A stretch of DNA of 60,000 nucleotides, from positions 52,469,554 through 52,529,553 of the forward strand of contig OX485803.1 in assembly GCA_950295325.1 (NCBI GenBank). The letters are read 5' to 3'. Below are positions 56,560-60,000 of this stretch, one piece after another. Each line of letters begins with the position of its first letter. Position 1 is the first letter of the stretch. The translations under genes were made by a program, and so were the position numbers. This stretch comes from Polytrichum commune. Taxonomy: Eukaryota > Streptophyta > Polytrichopsida > Polytrichales > Polytrichaceae. A model generated the notes under the pieces. The model did no database searches. It was given only the letters and a program-made list of their open reading frames with translations, and was not told the DNA's origin.

Positions 56560-59404
56560 TTAGACACCATGAAGTGCTCAATTTGAGCTCCTGAAATGGC
56601 TTCAATGCTTACACTTTTGTCCACGGTTTCCTAGAATTAGCATATTTTGTGGGCACTTGTTCTCACTCATATACATGGGTGATATTTTGTGACCCATGCC
56701 ACTCCCCATACAAAAAATTCTTGACTTCTAGTGCCCCATGCACTATGGAAAGCAGCTTGGCCCCTACCTCGGGGTGCTATGAATTTCGTCACATAGAAAA
56801 TGAACTAAATGCTTTTTGAGGTGAAAAGAGTTTGTCAAGCCTTTTTATTAAAAACTTCACGTTTTGTGAGTATGCTACAAGAAAGTGTATTGAAGTGCAT
56901 GATTTGATGATTGTGTACAAGATTTGTGTTGCCCTTTCCAAAACATTTACATTTTCTAATATTCTTTAAGAAAAGTTACCGAAGTGCATGATTCGATGAT
57001 ATATAGCTAACAAGATTTGCGATGTTCTAGTAGTGTAAAGAGTTTCCATGACAAACATAACATTACTAAGTATGGTCATTTTGTTAATGTGGGACTGGAT
57101 ATAACTAGAGAACAATGCTTGCATTGTGCTAGCATATTTACGAAACCAACTTGAATCTATGAACACTTTTTGCTTTAAGTTCATAACCTACTATGAATAG
57201 GTAATGAGAGAACAATGTTGGCTTGCTTAGTAGATTTGTTATGAACAATGTCTACAACCTCTAGAGTCCCATGGGTTTCCTTTTTTAGTTCATGGTTGAT
57301 CAACTATATAGTGAGGACACAAGGGTCGAAAGCAATTATTTACTTTACATTACTTTACTTTTTGTTAGTATTTGGTTGATATTGACTCACAGATTTCAAT
57401 AACACGATTGAAGTTCCTACTTCATCGATACCATTGCTCGAATCATGGGAACACTTGAATATTGGAACTCTTTTCTTGTCATCAAAGCAACTACTATGCT
57501 AGTGGAAATGATCATATGTTGGACCTTGTTATACTTTTAATCCCATACAATTGATTTCGTAGGCGTTTGGGTTTGACTTCTTTTATGGGTATTTGGGCCA
57601 AAGGATGGTAAAGCGAACCAGGAAAGTGGGTTGCCCTTCCACTATGATACAATTTTCATATACAGTAAGGGTAGCAAGCTCACAAATTTTATACAAAATG
57701 TCATTTCGAGATCAGGCAACCCTTCAATGGGTTTGAATCAAGCATAGTACAAAATTTGTGCCTCATTAGTATTACGGAGATACGTATGAAGTAGATCCTA
57801 GACTGGGTGGTGGAATTGAGCTACAACCTACTTCGTTTCAAAATTTATTATGATTTGTGTGTATAGTTCAAATATTTGGCAAGATCATATGTTAGTGCGC
57901 CACAAATTTTGAAGCACAATACATTTTCATAAGGTCTACTTCACCCTCGGTTTCCAAAATCGACAATTATGGAAGTAGATTCTATAGACTTTAGAATCTA
58001 TTTTTTTTATGGATGTAGATCATGTAGTTTGCAAATGTATTTATGGAAACACCCTGGCCTGCCAATATGAATCATTATTATTTTTTGAGTTATATGACTA
58101 AAATTGTGGCTACTTGTGCCTCTAAACTGACGGGGTACAACTTTTGTTCACTATATCATGCTTTGGCCCATACTTTATGCAATTATGACTTATACATATC
58201 TATATGGTCATAAAATCCCTTGAAGTTCAAATGGGTCAAATGGGGCCTTATGGGTTAGGTATTTCCATCAAGCATTTCATCAACATTTATCCAATATGTC
58301 TCAAACTAAACCATGTACCAATCACATCGGGTTTGCTATAAAAAAACATCAATGGATTCGAATTAAACAAACTGCCGAAACATAACATTACTCGATTGTA
58401 GGCTAGTGCATCATGGGGACATGGATTTTTCAAGCAGTATGCCCCTTTTATTCTAGGTTTCCTACAAAATGAACATTAATTAGCTACAACATTGTTCGCA
58501 ACATGCCACTAATTACCCATAACTAGCTAAATGTGGGTGGGGATTATTGGAGTTATTCTTAAATTTTATTTATTAAAGATATTTGCATGCATGTTGGCTA
58601 GGTTATGAGGGCCCCATGCTGCTTCATGCCTAGATCATGTGACCTGCTGGCCAGGTCCACTGATTTTCTAACTGTACATGCATGCCTTGAGAGAATATGC
58701 AAATCATGTCATCCTTGGGTGTACCCTCCTCTTTTAAAAAGGGTACAGAGGGGATGGGCTTAGTGATGTTATGAAAGGACCCAACTTGTACAATAATCAT
58801 AACATTTGTTGCGATGGCCAACATGTTATCCTAGGCTCACCTCGCGCATGCCCATCTATTAGAATTAAAAAGGGTTTTGTCAATCATATGGTTTTAATGA
58901 CATGTTTCTAGAGCCATGATATGCAAGTCCCATGCAAAAGCATATATTCCCTATCCATTTGTGTGCTACGCTTACCCCTTGGCATAGGGAGTCTGAAAAA
59001 TTTGAGATTGAAATTAAGTTGACATAGATTGGGCATTGTGTGGACCTGTGGCCTAGACCGGTCATTGGCAATAGCCCTCAAGAATCAAAAACAACAATCA
59101 TCCCACTTAACCACCTTAGCTATACTTATATTGTAGGAGTGTGCCCAACTATAAGTAATCCCTTGACAAAGCTTTTAATTTGGATATGACCTTACATGAT
59201 CAACACCAAACAAAATAAAATAATGTAGAGAGGGGGGCATTCACGGTTGAGGTACTACTTTTGGGACAAAGGACTTAAGGACTTTGTAGCATTGATCTTG
59301 GTTTTTATCATGATTTACTATTATTTGATCAATAAATTTTACATAAATAAGTAGATAGTTCATAAGCTTTATCAAGAAAGATTTTTATTATTATTTAATG
59401 ATCA
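56560..59404. other. gene-free stretch
   Basis: AT-rich, only short ORFs, no recognised repeat family or RNA gene. Confidence 0.5.
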
Positions 59405-59430
59405 CCCTAAACCCTAAACCCTAAACCCTA
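59405..59430 (+). repeat. interstitial telomere-type tract (CCCTAAA)3.7
   Basis: CCCTAAACCCTAAACCCTAA plus ACCCTA: 26 bp of perfect Arabidopsis-type telomere repeat inside AT-rich DNA, one of two such sites (a shorter one at 1703-1715). Short interstitial tracts arise at break repair or in promoters (telo boxes). No gene start is visible next to it. Confidence 0.9.
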
Positions 59431-60000
59431 GGCCACATCAGTGGCATTTTTTTGCTATTTAGGTGTGCATTGGTGGTCAATTATTTCCTGTTATGTATCT
59501 TGGTACCTTGGTAAAAGTGTCATGTGTCCATTCATATAATTTTTTTTGTCCAATTCTAATACTAGACGTTCCTTTTACGTGTGGCTGTGAGTATATGTAT
59601 ATTTGGACATGTTTGGTGCCACATGTAAAGTTGGGCAATTGCTATTCAATACATATTTGGTTCTATTGGTACACACTTGAACAATGAGTGTGAGGAAAAA
59701 ATTTGGGATCGTTTCGATTGATTCTTGTTGTCCTTTTCATTCCTTGATCCTAATGTGAACAATTAAGACAACACTCCTGAATGTCCTTTAAGGAATCAAA
59801 AGGATATCTTAGATGACCCTATTCCTTCTAAATTAACTTTGTCAGTGTACTCGATATGGAGTATGAAATGTAGGTATGATCCAAAATATGCTTCACAATA
59901 CAAATCTAAGCATACCAAGCATGTGAAGTTATCCAAAAAAGTCCGTTTTCCGTTAGACGGCCAAAAGTAGTACCCCAACCGTGAATGGCCCCAGAGGACA
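59431..60000. other. no feature recognised at window end
   Basis: Two short ORFs (59463-59687 plus, 59796-59978 minus) without recognisable domains. The sequence ends inside unassigned DNA. Confidence 0.4.

Overview
This window is nuclear DNA of a land plant made almost entirely of dead transposable elements. I find no intact host gene, rRNA gene or functional tRNA gene. The plant call rests on CCCTAAA-type telomere repeats, plant-style LINE remains (RT plus zf-RVT, and RT plus RNase H), a hAT transposase of the ZNF862/DUF4371-like group, Tourist-like MITEs with TAA/TTA target duplications, and many microsatellites in AT-rich DNA. The species cannot be fixed from the sequence. The LINE style recalled for non-seed plants (moss, lycophyte, fern) is only an impression.

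Layout. 0.1-1.3 kb: a long-terminal-inverted-repeat element that carries a perfect 62-bp-arm palindrome and a 71-codon ORF. 1.3-8.2 kb: no gene. 8.2-9.2 kb: an old AACCGGT-rich repeat broken by Tourist-like MITE T1-A (TAA duplication). 9.2-12.4 kb: a hAT element with a broken transposase on the minus strand and a candidate 8-bp target duplication. 13.0-24.0 kb: nested retroelements, all minus strand. Pieces of LINE A (linker, RT, C-terminal zf-RVT) lie either side of LINE B, an A/C-rich-sense LINE with RNase H. LINE B is itself split by a 1.94-kb solo LTR (TG...CA, TCTTT duplication).

24-31 kb: a 239-bp tandem duplication, MITEs, a SINE fragment and a Tourist-like MITE T2-A. 31.0-34.4 kb: MITEs and a 2.5-kb pogo/Tigger-like Tc1/mariner element with TIRs, a TA duplication and a decayed DDE transposase. 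34.8-38.9 kb: T2-B, a foldback element with T1-B inside it, another pogo-related MITE, a three-unit minisatellite and T1-C. 39-60 kb: gene-poor AT-rich DNA with two more SINE copies (one with a 10-bp duplication), more T1 and pogo-type MITEs, a G/GC-ended element around 56 kb and a short telomere-like tract at 59.4 kb.

The clearest coherent system is a dead pogo-like parent together with at least four MITEs whose ends resemble its own TIR, all in one window. Second is a nest at 13-24 kb whose insertion order can be read: LINE A, then LINE B, then the LTR. Most short ORFs here are chance frames inside repeats.
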